Source of the DNA: Prescottella soli
Lineage (GTDB): Bacteria; Actinomycetota; Actinomycetes; Mycobacteriales; Mycobacteriaceae
Reading direction: 5' to 3'
DNA: 64,000 nt
Assembly: GCF_040024445.1 (NCBI RefSeq)
Contig: NZ_CP157276.1
Coordinates: 1,550,001-1,614,000, forward strand
Part shown: one piece after another, positions 13,601 to 21,299 of the stretch
Layout of the letters: each line of letters begins with the position of its first letter
How positions within the stretch are numbered: position 1 is the first letter of the stretch
Notes under the pieces: generated by a model
What the model was told of the DNA's origin: nothing
The model's input: only the letters and a program-made list of their open reading frames with translations
Database searches by the model: none
Position numbers and translations under genes: made by a program

Positions 13601-14646
13601 ACCTCGACGACGTCCTCGCGCAGCAGCGGCGCGACGGCCTTGCTGCGCTGCTCCAGCGCACGAGCGAGCACCGGATAGGCCAGGGCCTGCGCGTAGAAAT
13701 CCGAGCGCATGGTCGCGACGACGGACGGCGTCTCGGACGGCTCGTGGCCGAACCGGGCGGTTGCCGCGAAATCGAGCACCGTGAGGAACCGCGTGCGCTG
13801 ATCCGGATCGGTGCACTGGGTGAACAGCTCCTCGATCTGGTCGACGACCAGCAGGACCTGGGCGGCCCCCACCCGGTGCGCGGCCTCTCGCAGCGCCAGG
13901 TCGACCTGCTCGTGCTCCGGCGCCGCGACGCACTTCTCCAGCTCCGGCACGGCCGCGACCAGAGCGTCCAGCGGGTGCGGTCCGGGCGCGAACACGATCG
14001 GCGCGAACGCGGTCCTGCCCTCGCCGCGGTCGTGTCCGCGCAGCTCGGGGATGAGACCTGCCTGCACGAGCGAGGACTTGCCCACACCGGACGCGCCGGT
14101 GACGATCACCAGGCCCTGTCCCTGCGCCGACAGCACGGCGGCGACGAGGGAGCTCATGCTGTCCCGTCGACCGAAGAACAGTCGCTCGTCCTTCTCCCGG
14201 TAGGGGGCGAGCCCCCGGTACGGCCGCACGCCCGCAGGGAGGGCCGGGACGGCCGACTCGGCGCTCCCGCCACCGGTCCGGGTCGCGGGGACCGCGTTGG
14301 CACTGCGCCACCACGTCTCCCACTGCCGCATCGAGAACAGACCGTCGGTGGGCGGTTGCGCGACGTTCAGTGAGCGCGCCATCCGGATCAGCACGGCCAG
14401 CACCGGACGCACCGACTCGAACGTGGCGGGCATCCTCTTGCCCGAGCGCCAGTCGCTGATGCGTTGGACCGACGCCGGCTTCTCTCCGCCCATCGAGCGC
14501 GTGAGGGCCGCGGCTTCGGACACCACCTTCTTCAGTGGCGGTCCACCCGCGGTCGCGAACAACAGCCGCAATTGGTCGGCGAAGAACAGACGCGCCTGGG
14601 AGCCCGACTGCTCGGCGTCCGGCGTCTGATCCGTGTCGGACGTCAT
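10558..14646 (-). CDS. HTH-nSTAND1 NTPase with transmembrane segment and WD40 propellers
   Basis: A 1362-residue multidomain protein. Residues 30-95 hold a helix-turn-helix-like region (SVQRISDWRSGKRMP). A conserved RPYRGLAPY leads into an nSTAND1-type NTPase with Walker A GASGVGKS (184-191) and Walker B LLVVDQIEEL (265-274). A single hydrophobic segment follows at about 613-640, then roughly 14 WD40 repeats (about 695-1345), each ending in LWD or a variant, enough for two seven-bladed propellers. STAND proteins are ligand-gated switches, and relatives act in signalling or anti-phage defence. The ATG has GGAGGAGGGA upstream. Ligand and output are unknown. If the N-terminus is cytoplasmic, the propellers should lie outside the membrane. 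Confidence 0.9.
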   Translation of the reverse strand: MTSDTDQTPDAEQSGSQARLFFADQLRLLFATAGGPPLKKVVSEAAALTRSMGGEKPASVQRISDWRSGKRMPATFESVRPVLAVLIRMARSLNVAQPPTDGLFSMRQWETWWRSANAVPATRTGGGSAESAVPALPAGVRPYRGLAPYREKDERLFFGRRDSMSSLVAAVLSAQGQGLVIVTGASGVGKSSLVQAGLIPELRGHDRGEGRTAFAPIVFAPGPHPLDALVAAVPELEKCVAAPEHEQVDLALREAAHRVGAAQVLLVVDQIEELFTQCTDPDQRTRFLTVLDFAATARFGHEPSETPSVVATMRSDFYAQALAYPVLARALEQRSKAVAPLLREDVVEVITQPARMIGLKLETGLVDLILNDLGVLTAASPNPQDGSDAVPPEGSGTVLPLVSHLLDTMWERRRGGQLTIANYRATGGVLGSIAAAAEQAWEQLDERGRVLARAMMVHLVYVTSTGTDVKIRRTLAQIVAFEGDDIGAGRRVVDHFVNARVLVVDGDDVELIHDAVIATWPRLATWIQEDRSYSALRQQVETDAVHWDDAKRNHSLLYHRGRLDLLSEHAAKRADSAAATAEGGIPAVAASLTPAAADFLDASVRQVRRQSWMERSVMAALAFCAVIAVVMGVMALAAKSRAENERSAAQFQQVVALADALRDSDPTTSAQLSLAAWQMRPGSDDAFSRLVATENTPISRELPGHTGPIYGVAISADGRTLATASDDRTVRLWDFTDPSDPVQLGADLTGSDQYMASVSFSHDGRLLAAGSGDGAMWIWDVTDRAAPRPLVEGMRSAPGAVHNVRFSPDGRLLAVPHDNGTVTLVDTSDPDSGRFPTWTLQGHAGGVRTVSFRGDSVLATSSDDRTVRVWDIADPAHPVQIGRELSGFDDVVHSVAFSPDGRSLAASSDDGLIRMFDTTDLANIRPIDTPVQAHTGGIWTIAFAADGATLASASWDGTAKLWSVDPATRVLHEMKPALSGNGGGVPALALSPDGGAIVTGGQDSVLRVWTLAPGTVPVSDSQLTLPSMNRAGSLLATAGYDTAVRLWAVDGQGRLERVGSIEVPRPRGGANVAALSPDGALLATTQTSGGHVQLWDVRDPAKPTPLGPAIVTATRFTWEMAFSPDGRTLAIGDDDFSVALWNIEDPLVPVIRGRSLTGPHNLVRSAQFSPSGDVLVVASADGDVHAWDVTDPSRPSPRELKGGGHEGGVNAISFSPDGSTLVTASDDHTLLLWDRNAAGGFDQRPEPLRGHTGTVYSVAFTADGSHVVSGSDDGSVLLWSVADDGEAVGGPLTTIGKGRWQVTTMPRTDTIVAGGGDGVLRMWRLDTDTITRRICAATSELTQDRPAHFEMPESGQDACGTR

Positions 14647-14949
14647 CGCCCGCGTTCCCTCCTCCAGCCCCGACGGTTGGTCCGATTCGCGTCCGCTTCC
14701 GCACCCCGAGGAGGACCCGGGAAGGACATGGACGACCGCTCAAATTCCGCTGCGGATTAATTCCTCACCGCCTGCGAACTGCGATGATAGCGCCTCGTGC
14801 GGACTTGTCGGTTTCTGTGTTCCGTCAAGCGGGGCAAAGTCGACATCGACGCACAACGGCCCCAGCGCCGGCGGCGCGGTTGCCGGTTGGGGCTGAAGAT
14901 CGACGAGGGGTAGTCCCGGCCGGCGCACGCCACGGAGGAGGAGCGCGCG
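14647..14949. other. Intergenic region between the nSTAND gene and a small exported ORF
   Basis: About 300 bp without a convincing larger gene. An imperfect GC-rich inverted repeat lies at about 14858-14894 (arms GGCCCCAGCGCCGGC and GCCGGTTGGGGCT). It could be an attenuator or transcript-end structure before the small ORF at 14950. No clear -35/-10 pair was identified. Confidence 0.4.
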
Positions 14950-15123
14950 ATGATCGAACGAGCGACGAAGTTGACGGCGAAAACACCGCCGGCAGTGGCG
15001 GCCACTCTCGTGATCGCGGCGACTGTGGGGCTGATGGTGCTGTTGGGTGCGGCCCCCGCCGATGCGGCCGCGACCCCGTCGGGCGGGGCTTCGATCTCGA
15101 TCGAAGTTCCCGCCCACGGGTGA
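14950..15123 (+). CDS. Small exported or membrane peptide, 57 residues
   Basis: ATG with a strong ribosome site (GGAGGAG at 14934-14940). The peptide has a short basic start (MIERATKLTAK), a hydrophobic core of about 20 residues (VAATLVIAATVGLMVLL) and a signal-peptidase-like APADA region, leaving a mature tail of about 17 residues (ending EVPAHG). This is the layout of a minimal secreted protein. It is divergent from the nSTAND gene and convergent with rsmI. No family is recognised. Confidence 0.6.
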   Translation: MIERATKLTAKTPPAVAATLVIAATVGLMVLLGAAPADAAATPSGGASISIEVPAHG

Positions 15124-15184
15124 GTCGTTCGTCGGGGGTCGGCGGGGGTCGGCAAACCGCCCCACACATCGAATGCGCGGGGTA

Positions 15185-16024
15185 TCAGTCCCGACGCGCC
15201 GCGAGCACCGTCTCGTACAACTCACGCTTCGACACGCCCAGCGACTTCTCCGCGGCGACCTGAGCGCACGCGTCCTTGAGCCGGACGCCCTCCGCGACGA
15301 GGCGCTCCACCTCTCCGACCAGATCCTCGGGATCGGCGGATACCGGCTGCGCACCTTCGAGGACGACCGTGATTTCGCCTCGGGCGCCGTCGACCGCCCA
15401 CTCGGCCAGCTCTGCCAGCGTGCCCCTGCGGACCTCTTCGTAGGTCTTGGTCAGCTCGCGGCAGACGGCGGCCCGCCGCTCCCCGCCCAGGACGTCCACG
15501 GCATCGTCGAGGCAGGCCGCGAGCCGATGCGGCGCCTCGAAGAACACACAGGCACGCTGCTCGGTTCGCAGCATCTCCAGCCACGCACGCCGCTGCCCCT
15601 GTTTGCGCGGCGGGAACCCGTCGAAGCAGAAGCGCTCGACCGGTAGCCCCGACAGCGCCAGCGCCGTCGTGACCGCGGACGGTCCCGGCAGGCACGTCAC
15701 CGGGAGGTCCTTCTCGACGCACGCCGCGACCAACCGGTAGCCGGGGTCGCTCACCGACGGCATCCCGGCGTCGGTGACCAGCAGGACCGTCCGCCCCTCC
15801 TCTAGATCGGTGAGCAGCGCCGGCAACCGGTTGACCTCGACCTGGTCGTAGAAACTCACCACCCGGCCGGTGATCGTGACGCCCAACGCGGCCGCGAGGG
15901 CTTTGGTGCGACGGGTGTCCTCCGCGGCGACGACGTCGGCGGATCCGAGCGCGCTGCGCAGTCGATCGGAGGCATCACCGATGTCGCCCATCGGAGTTGC
16001 GGCGAGGACAAGGCGACCAGTCAT
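15185..16024 (-). CDS. rsmI: 16S rRNA (cytidine1402-2'-O)-methyltransferase
   Basis: RsmI methylates the ribose of C1402 in the decoding centre. The 279-residue protein has the tetrapyrrole-methylase fold: LVLAATPMGDIGD at the N-terminus, EDTRRT, a glycine-rich SAM loop around TDAGMPSVSDPG and PGPSAVTTAL. The ATG at 16024 fits the family N-terminus and sits 7 nt after a TAGGCT -10. Divergent from pmt by 23 bp. Confidence 0.95.
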   Translation of the reverse strand: MTGRLVLAATPMGDIGDASDRLRSALGSADVVAAEDTRRTKALAAALGVTITGRVVSFYDQVEVNRLPALLTDLEEGRTVLLVTDAGMPSVSDPGYRLVAACVEKDLPVTCLPGPSAVTTALALSGLPVERFCFDGFPPRKQGQRRAWLEMLRTEQRACVFFEAPHRLAACLDDAVDVLGGERRAAVCRELTKTYEEVRRGTLAELAEWAVDGARGEITVVLEGAQPVSADPEDLVGEVERLVAEGVRLKDACAQVAAEKSLGVSKRELYETVLAARRD

Positions 16025-16031
16025 GGGTGAC

Positions 16032-16041
16032 AGCCTACGAT
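16032..16041. promoter_or_regulatory. Interleaved divergent -10 elements of rsmI (-) and pmt (+)
   Basis: TAGGCT on the minus strand (16032-16037) ends 7 nt before the rsmI ATG. TACGAT on the plus strand (16036-16041) ends 6 nt before the pmt GTG. The whole gap is 23 bp, so both transcripts should be leaderless and the two promoters should exclude each other. Confidence 0.55.
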
Positions 16042-16047
16042 CGACTC

Positions 16048-17607
16048 GTGACCCAACTGACGGACGAGCGCCCCGTGCCGTCGTCCGGCAGTGCCCGACT
16101 CGTGAGCCCGGCGCCACTCGCGCCTGCCCCCGACTTCGGCCCGACCGATCGGCGACGCGGCTGGATCGTGACGGCGATCGTGACGGCGCTCGCGGCGATC
16201 ACCCGGTTCACGATGCTGAACTACCCCACCGACGCCGGGACACCGGTCTTCGACGAGAAGCACTACGCGCCGCAGGGCTGGCAAGTGCTCACCGGTGGCG
16301 GCATCGAGGACAACCCTGCCTACGGGCTGGTGGTGCATCCCCCGGTCGGCAAACAGTTGATCGCGATCGGCGAGGCACTGTTCGGCTACAACGCGTGGGG
16401 CTGGCGGTTCGCGTCCGCGATGGCGGGCACGATCCTCGTGCTGCTCGTCGTCCGCATCGTGCGGCGGATGACCCGGTCGACACTGATCGGCGCGATCGCC
16501 GGCATCCTCCTCATCGTCGACGGTGTCACGTTCGTCTCGTCGCGGCTGGGAATGCTCGACATCTTCCTGGCCCTGTTCACCACCGCGGCACTGGGCTGCC
16601 TCGTCGTCGACCGCGACCAGGTGCGCGAGCGGATGGCCCGGGTGCGGGCGGAGGGCCGCATCGACGTCACCGACTTCGGGCCGCGGCTCGGCTTCCGGTG
16701 GTGGCGTTTCGGCGCGGGCATCATGCTCGGGCTGGCGTGCGGCACCAAGTGGTCCGGCATGTACTTCATCGCCTTCTTCGGACTCATGTGCGTCGGCTTC
16801 GACATCGCGGCCCGCCGCGCGTACGGGGTACGCCGGCCGTGGGTCGGGACCGCGATCCGCGACATCGGCCCGTCGCTGTACGCGCTGGTGCTGGTGCCGC
16901 TCGGCGTCTACCTGGCCACGTACGGTGCGTGGTTCGCGAGCGAGACCGGTGTGGACCGGCACGCGGTGGGCAACGAGGTCGGTACCGGTGGCCCGTTCGC
17001 GTTCGTGCCGGACGCGCTGCGGTCCCTGTGGTACTACAGCGCGAAGGTGCTCGAGTTCCATGCGGGGCTCACGAATTCGGCGGGCAACCACCACCCGTGG
17101 GAGTCGAAGCCGTGGACGTGGCCGATGGGCCTGCGGCCGATGCTGTACTACTACGCCGAGGGCGAGCACGTGTCCGGCTGCGGCGGGCCGAGCTGCGTCA
17201 AGGCGGTCATGCTGATCGGCACGCCCGCGATGTGGTGGCTGGCGTTTCCGGTGCTCGGGTGGGCCCTGTGGCGGACCTTCGTGAGCCGCGACTGGCGGTA
17301 CGCGACCGTGCTCACCGGGTACGGCGCTGCCCTGCTGCCGTGGTTCGTGACGCTGGACCGGCAGATGTACTACTTCTACGCGGTCGCGCTGGCCCCGTTC
17401 TTCGTGATGGCGATCGCGCTGATCCTCGGCGAGATTATCGGCACGGTGAAGGATTCGGCCGAGCGGCGCGGAACCGGGCTGCTCGCGGTGTGCCTGTACG
17501 TGGGGCTCGTGGTCGCGAACTTCGTGTGGCTGTGGCCGATCCTCACGGCAATGCCGATCACCCCGGAGACGTGGCAGCGGGAGCTGTGGCTGCCGAGTTG
17601 GCGCTGA
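16048..17607 (+). CDS. Protein O-mannosyltransferase (PMT family)
   Basis: Polytopic membrane glycosyltransferase (GT39) that transfers mannose from a polyprenyl-phosphate donor to Ser/Thr of Sec-exported proteins. About 519 residues with many hydrophobic segments. The first extracytoplasmic loop carries the acidic pair in FDEKHYAPQGW, expected at the active site. The GTG at 16048 lies 6 nt after TACGAT. It corresponds in position and type to Rv1002c of M. tuberculosis. Likely targets include the lipoproteins encoded nearby. Confidence 0.92.
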   Translation: MTQLTDERPVPSSGSARLVSPAPLAPAPDFGPTDRRRGWIVTAIVTALAAITRFTMLNYPTDAGTPVFDEKHYAPQGWQVLTGGGIEDNPAYGLVVHPPVGKQLIAIGEALFGYNAWGWRFASAMAGTILVLLVVRIVRRMTRSTLIGAIAGILLIVDGVTFVSSRLGMLDIFLALFTTAALGCLVVDRDQVRERMARVRAEGRIDVTDFGPRLGFRWWRFGAGIMLGLACGTKWSGMYFIAFFGLMCVGFDIAARRAYGVRRPWVGTAIRDIGPSLYALVLVPLGVYLATYGAWFASETGVDRHAVGNEVGTGGPFAFVPDALRSLWYYSAKVLEFHAGLTNSAGNHHPWESKPWTWPMGLRPMLYYYAEGEHVSGCGGPSCVKAVMLIGTPAMWWLAFPVLGWALWRTFVSRDWRYATVLTGYGAALLPWFVTLDRQMYYFYAVALAPFFVMAIALILGEIIGTVKDSAERRGTGLLAVCLYVGLVVANFVWLWPILTAMPITPETWQRELWLPSWR

Positions 17608-17649
17608 CCCGTCGTCGACGAAAGGTGTCCGCGAGCGCCGACACGTGGG

Positions 17650-17655
17650 TAGTGT
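17650..17655 (+). promoter_or_regulatory. -10 element of PLC-like gene (leaderless)
   Basis: TAGTGT followed by 7 nt and the ATG at 17663. This spacing supports 17663 over the upstream GTG at 17645, which lies before the hexamer. Confidence 0.45.
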
Positions 17656-17662
17656 GCACCGG

Positions 17663-18712
17663 ATGTCCAGGACGTCTCTCGCGGGGATCGTGACGACCGC
17701 ACTCGCCGTGTTCATCGTGCTCGTACCGGCAACGGCGCGAGCGGATTCCGGCCCGGTGGCGCCGCGCTACTCCGACGTGACGTCGGTGGGTGTCCACAAC
17801 ACGTACGAGAAGCATCGCTACCCGTACCTCACCGACGCTCTCGACGCCGGGGCCGGCCTGATCGAGCTGGACGTGTGGACCAACGCGGCGGGCCCGGACT
17901 GGCGTGTGTCGCACTCGAACCCGATCGCGAACGACAACAACTGCGCGGGAGCGACGTCGGTTGCACAGCTCCGTACGGGTCCGCGCGATCAGTTCCTGGG
18001 CGGCTGTCTCGACGACCTGCGAACGTGGCACGACGCGAACCCGAACCATCCGCCGGTCATGGTGAAGGTCGAGATGAAGGACGGCTTCACCGCGCCGTTC
18101 GGTCGCGGGCCGGCCGAGTTCGACGCGCTGGTGCGCAGCCACCTCGGGGACGCGGTGTTCGGGCCGGCCGATCTCCTGGCCCACGGCGGGCCGTCCGCCG
18201 CGACGCTCGACGACACCGTCCGCGCCGCGGGTTGGCCCGCGCGGGAGGCGCTGCGCGGGAAGTTCCTGTTCGAGCTGATCCCGGGGACCGTGCAGGAGAG
18301 CAACCCACTCGACACGTGGTGGACCGACCGTGCCTACGCGGCGCACCTGTCGGACCTGGCCCGCGTGGGCGGTCTCGGACTCGCCGCCGCGTTCCCCGCG
18401 GTGCACAACGCGCAGGCGGGCGATCCGCGCGAGCGCTACGACGCCGGCCTGCGGCCGTGGTTCGTGGTGTTCGACGGGGACGCGACGGACTTCACGGGCG
18501 GCGGCATCGACACCGAGTGGTACCGGGACAACGGCTATCTCGTCGTCATGGCCGACGCCCACAAGGTGGCTCCGGCGCTCGACCCGGTCGCTCCCGGCGA
18601 GGCGGACGCCCGGGCCCGGGTCCTCGAACTCGCGGGCCGGTCGGCGTCGGTCGTCTCCACCGACTGGACGCCGCTGCCCCGGATCCTGTCGATGGTCACC
18701 GACCGGGGCTGA
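17663..18712 (+). CDS. Secreted PI-PLC-like phosphodiesterase
   Basis: About 349 residues: signal peptide (basic start, hydrophobic core, ATARADS cleavage region), then a TIM-barrel phosphodiesterase domain like the calcium-dependent phosphoinositide phospholipase C family. VGVHNTYE carries the first catalytic His, IELDVWT the acidic metal ligands, WRVSHSNP the second His, and MVKVEMKD further acidic ligands. It should act outside the membrane, probably on glycerophospho- or inositol lipids; the substrate is inferred from family only. Downstream of pmt, convergent with the BCCT gene. Confidence 0.8.
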   Translation: MSRTSLAGIVTTALAVFIVLVPATARADSGPVAPRYSDVTSVGVHNTYEKHRYPYLTDALDAGAGLIELDVWTNAAGPDWRVSHSNPIANDNNCAGATSVAQLRTGPRDQFLGGCLDDLRTWHDANPNHPPVMVKVEMKDGFTAPFGRGPAEFDALVRSHLGDAVFGPADLLAHGGPSAATLDDTVRAAGWPAREALRGKFLFELIPGTVQESNPLDTWWTDRAYAAHLSDLARVGGLGLAAAFPAVHNAQAGDPRERYDAGLRPWFVVFDGDATDFTGGGIDTEWYRDNGYLVVMADAHKVAPALDPVAPGEADARARVLELAGRSASVVSTDWTPLPRILSMVTDRG

Positions 18713-18724
18713 TCGGCCGCCGCG

Positions 18725-20281
18725 TCACGTCCAGCGGCTCCGGGCCCGCACCGACAGTCGTCGTTCCTTGCGCTCGGCGAGAATCATCGGGTCACGCGAC
18801 AGATCCCGGTACAGCGAGATGCACAGGCCGATCATCACGATCACGAACGGCGCGGCCGCGATGATCGTCATGGTCTGCAGTCCGGTGAGCGCGTCGGCAC
18901 CGCCGGTCCACAGGATCAGGGCCGCGACGCCGCCGGTGAGCAGGCCCCAGAAGACGACCGCCCACCGGGCGGGCGCGCGTGCCCCGCGCTGCGACAGGGT
19001 CCCCATCACCATGGAGGCGGAGTCGGCGCCGGAGACGAAGAAGATCGCGACGAGCAACATCACGATGACGGTGGAGACCCCGAACAGCGGCAGGTGCTCG
19101 AGCATGCCGAACAACTGACTCTCGGTGGTGTCGCGGCCGGCGAGGTCGATGCCCTGCTGTTGCTCGTTGATGCCGGCGCCGCCGAACACCGAGAACCAGA
19201 GCAGGCTCACCAGGCTCGGGATCAGGATGACCCCGACCACGAACTGCCGGATGGTGCGGCCCCGGCTGATCCGGGCGAGGAACATCCCGACGAACGGGGC
19301 CCACGAGATCCACCAGGCCCAGTAGAAGATCGTCCACTTCGACAACCATTCTCCAGTGGCCGGGTTGCTCGACGCCGCCGTCCGCGCCGACATCGTCGCC
19401 AGGTCGGCCGCGTAGTTGCCGATCGTGGTCGGCACGAGGTCGAGGATGAACACGGTGGGCCCGAGCACGAAGACGAACACGGCGAGGATGAGCGCGAGCA
19501 CCATGTTGATGTTCGAGAGCCACTGGATGCCCTTGGCCACTCCGGACACCGCGGACGCGACGAACGCGAGGGTGAGGATCGCGACGACCGCGACGAGCAG
19601 GAGGGTGCCCACCTCACCGATCCAGCCGACAACCTCGAGTCCGGAGCCGATCTGCAGCGCACCGAGTCCGAGGGACGCGACGGTGCCGAACATCGTCGCG
19701 AAGATCGCGAGGATGTCGATGACTCGGCCGATCGGGCCCTCACTGCGCCGCCCGAGGAGCGGGAAGAAGGCCGCGCTGATCAGCTGCGGTCGCCCTCGCC
19801 GGTAGGTGCCGTAGGCGATCGCCAGCCCCATCACCGCATAGATCGACCACGGGTGCAGGCTCCAGTGGAACATGGTGGTGGCCATGGCCGTTCCGATACC
19901 GCCGCTGGTGCCGGGTGGCGGCGTCACGAAGTGCGCGAGGGGTTCGGCGACGCCGAAGAACATCAGCCCGATGCCCATGCCGGCACTGAACATCATCGCG
20001 ATCCAACTGACGGTGCTGAATTCGGGTTTCTCACCGTCCTTGCCGAGCGGGACCCGGCCGTAGCGGCTCGCCGCGAGCCACAGCGCGAAGACCACGAAGC
20101 TGGAGGCGGCGATGATGAACAGCCAGCCCATGTTCGTGACCAGCCAGTCGAGCATGTCCGCGGTGACCGACTGGAGGTTGTCGGGCGCGGCCAGTCCCCA
20201 CACGACGATGGCAGCGACTGCACCCGCGGCGACACCGAACACCACACGATCGGTCCCGGACAGCTCGCGCGTGCCTGCCAT
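18725..20281 (-). CDS. BCCT family betaine/choline/carnitine transporter
   Basis: 518-residue polytopic membrane protein with the BCCT glycine stretch (GMGIGLMFFGVAEPL) and the signature around FYWAWWISWAPFVGMFLARISRGRT, which holds the aromatic substrate box. Family members take up glycine betaine, choline, carnitine or ectoine with Na+ or H+, often under osmotic stress. The C-terminal tail after the last membrane segment is short, so the long osmosensory tail of BetP is absent. Substrate not assignable. Confidence 0.93.
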   Translation of the reverse strand: MAGTRELSGTDRVVFGVAAGAVAAIVVWGLAAPDNLQSVTADMLDWLVTNMGWLFIIAASSFVVFALWLAASRYGRVPLGKDGEKPEFSTVSWIAMMFSAGMGIGLMFFGVAEPLAHFVTPPPGTSGGIGTAMATTMFHWSLHPWSIYAVMGLAIAYGTYRRGRPQLISAAFFPLLGRRSEGPIGRVIDILAIFATMFGTVASLGLGALQIGSGLEVVGWIGEVGTLLLVAVVAILTLAFVASAVSGVAKGIQWLSNINMVLALILAVFVFVLGPTVFILDLVPTTIGNYAADLATMSARTAASSNPATGEWLSKWTIFYWAWWISWAPFVGMFLARISRGRTIRQFVVGVILIPSLVSLLWFSVFGGAGINEQQQGIDLAGRDTTESQLFGMLEHLPLFGVSTVIVMLLVAIFFVSGADSASMVMGTLSQRGARAPARWAVVFWGLLTGGVAALILWTGGADALTGLQTMTIIAAAPFVIVMIGLCISLYRDLSRDPMILAERKERRLSVRARSRWT

Positions 20282-20375
20282 TCTTCACACGCTGCTCATC
20301 TTCCCGGGCAAAAGCAAGCACCCGAACGCTCGTGGCGGCGTCCGGGTCCTCGCATACGGCCTGGTCGGGGCTCGG

Positions 20376-20804
20376 TTACGCCGCGGACAGGATGCGGGAG
20401 TTCTTGCCGACGAAGGCGTCGACGCTGACCCGTCCGGCGCCGACGCCCGCGATCAGCAGCGAGGCGACACCGAGGGCGAGGACCAGCTCGTAGCCGCCGT
20501 CACCGACGAAGATGCCGTTGCCGACATGGACGAGGAAGAACGCGCCCAGCATGTCCAGGAACAGCAGGACACCGGCGACGCGGGTGGCGAACCCGATGAG
20601 CAGGGCGATACCGCCGACCAGTTCGATGGTGGCTGCGGCGATGGCCGAGACGTCGGCGAGCGGGATGTCCATGCCGGCGAACGCAGCCTGGGTGCCGTCG
20701 ATTCCCCAGTCGAAGAACTTCTGCCAACCGTGGGCGATGAAGATGACGCCGATACCGACGCGGGCGATGAGCAGGGTGGCGTCACGGAATGCCGTGGAGT
20801 TCAT
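20376..20804 (-). CDS. DoxX family membrane protein
   Basis: About 142 residues with four hydrophobic segments and the DoxX pattern (RVGIGVIFIAHGWQKFF, ELVGGIALLIGFATR). In mycobacteria DoxX associates with SodA and SseA in a membrane oxidoreductase complex; no such partner is adjacent here. The ATG at 20804 was chosen over one at 20867 because GAGGA lies just upstream and the family domain begins there. Confidence 0.85.
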   Translation of the reverse strand: MNSTAFRDATLLIARVGIGVIFIAHGWQKFFDWGIDGTQAAFAGMDIPLADVSAIAAATIELVGGIALLIGFATRVAGVLLFLDMLGAFFLVHVGNGIFVGDGGYELVLALGVASLLIAGVGAGRVSVDAFVGKNSRILSAA

Positions 20805-20894
20805 GGGAGTCCTCAGGATGGGATCGGACGCGCGGAGGCGCGCCATCGGATGATCCCACTGTGGCACGTTTAAGTTGAAGCGTCAACCAAACGC

Positions 20895-21299
20895 TCAGGC
20901 TCCCTTGAGCGCGGTCGCGACGAAGGCCGCCGCATCCTCGTCGGACATCCCCAGCCGACGAACCGTCGCCACGTACTCCGTCGCGGCCTGCTGCGCCTTC
21001 GTCCGCGTCGGGTCGCCGGAGGCCGCGACGAACGAACCGAGCCGGCCGCGAGTCTCGATCACCCCGAGCTGTTCGAGTTCGCGATACGTGCGCGCCACCG
21101 TGTTGGGCGCGATCCCCAGATCGGCGGCCAGCTTGCGCACGGTCGGGATCTTGGTGCCCGCGACCAGCTCCTCGTTGCGAACGAGTTCGAGGATGCGCAC
21201 CCGCAACTGCTCGAACGGCGGCGTCGCAGCATCGTGGTCGATCTCGATCTCCACCGGCGTCCCCGTTTCGTCGTCCGCTGATCCGGCCCGTGAACTCAC
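20895..21299 (-). CDS. GntR family transcriptional regulator, YtrA type
   Basis: 134 residues: an N-terminal winged helix (PPFEQLRVRILELV, then IPTVRKLAADLGIAPNTVARTYRELE) and only a short C-terminal helical tail, as in the YtrA subfamily. These usually repress their own operon and nearby transport genes. The GTG start overlaps the stop of the upstream SDR gene by 4 bp, indicating one operon. Confidence 0.88.
   Translation of the reverse strand: MSSRAGSADDETGTPVEIEIDHDAATPPFEQLRVRILELVRNEELVAGTKIPTVRKLAADLGIAPNTVARTYRELEQLGVIETRGRLGSFVAASGDPTRTKAQQAATEYVATVRRLGMSDEDAAAFVATALKGA

Noticed and set aside
11996-14743. 915-codon minus-strand frame inside the nSTAND gene
   Set aside because: It is an alternative frame of a gene with clear STAND and WD40 motifs; the product is low-complexity Arg/Gly/Pro.
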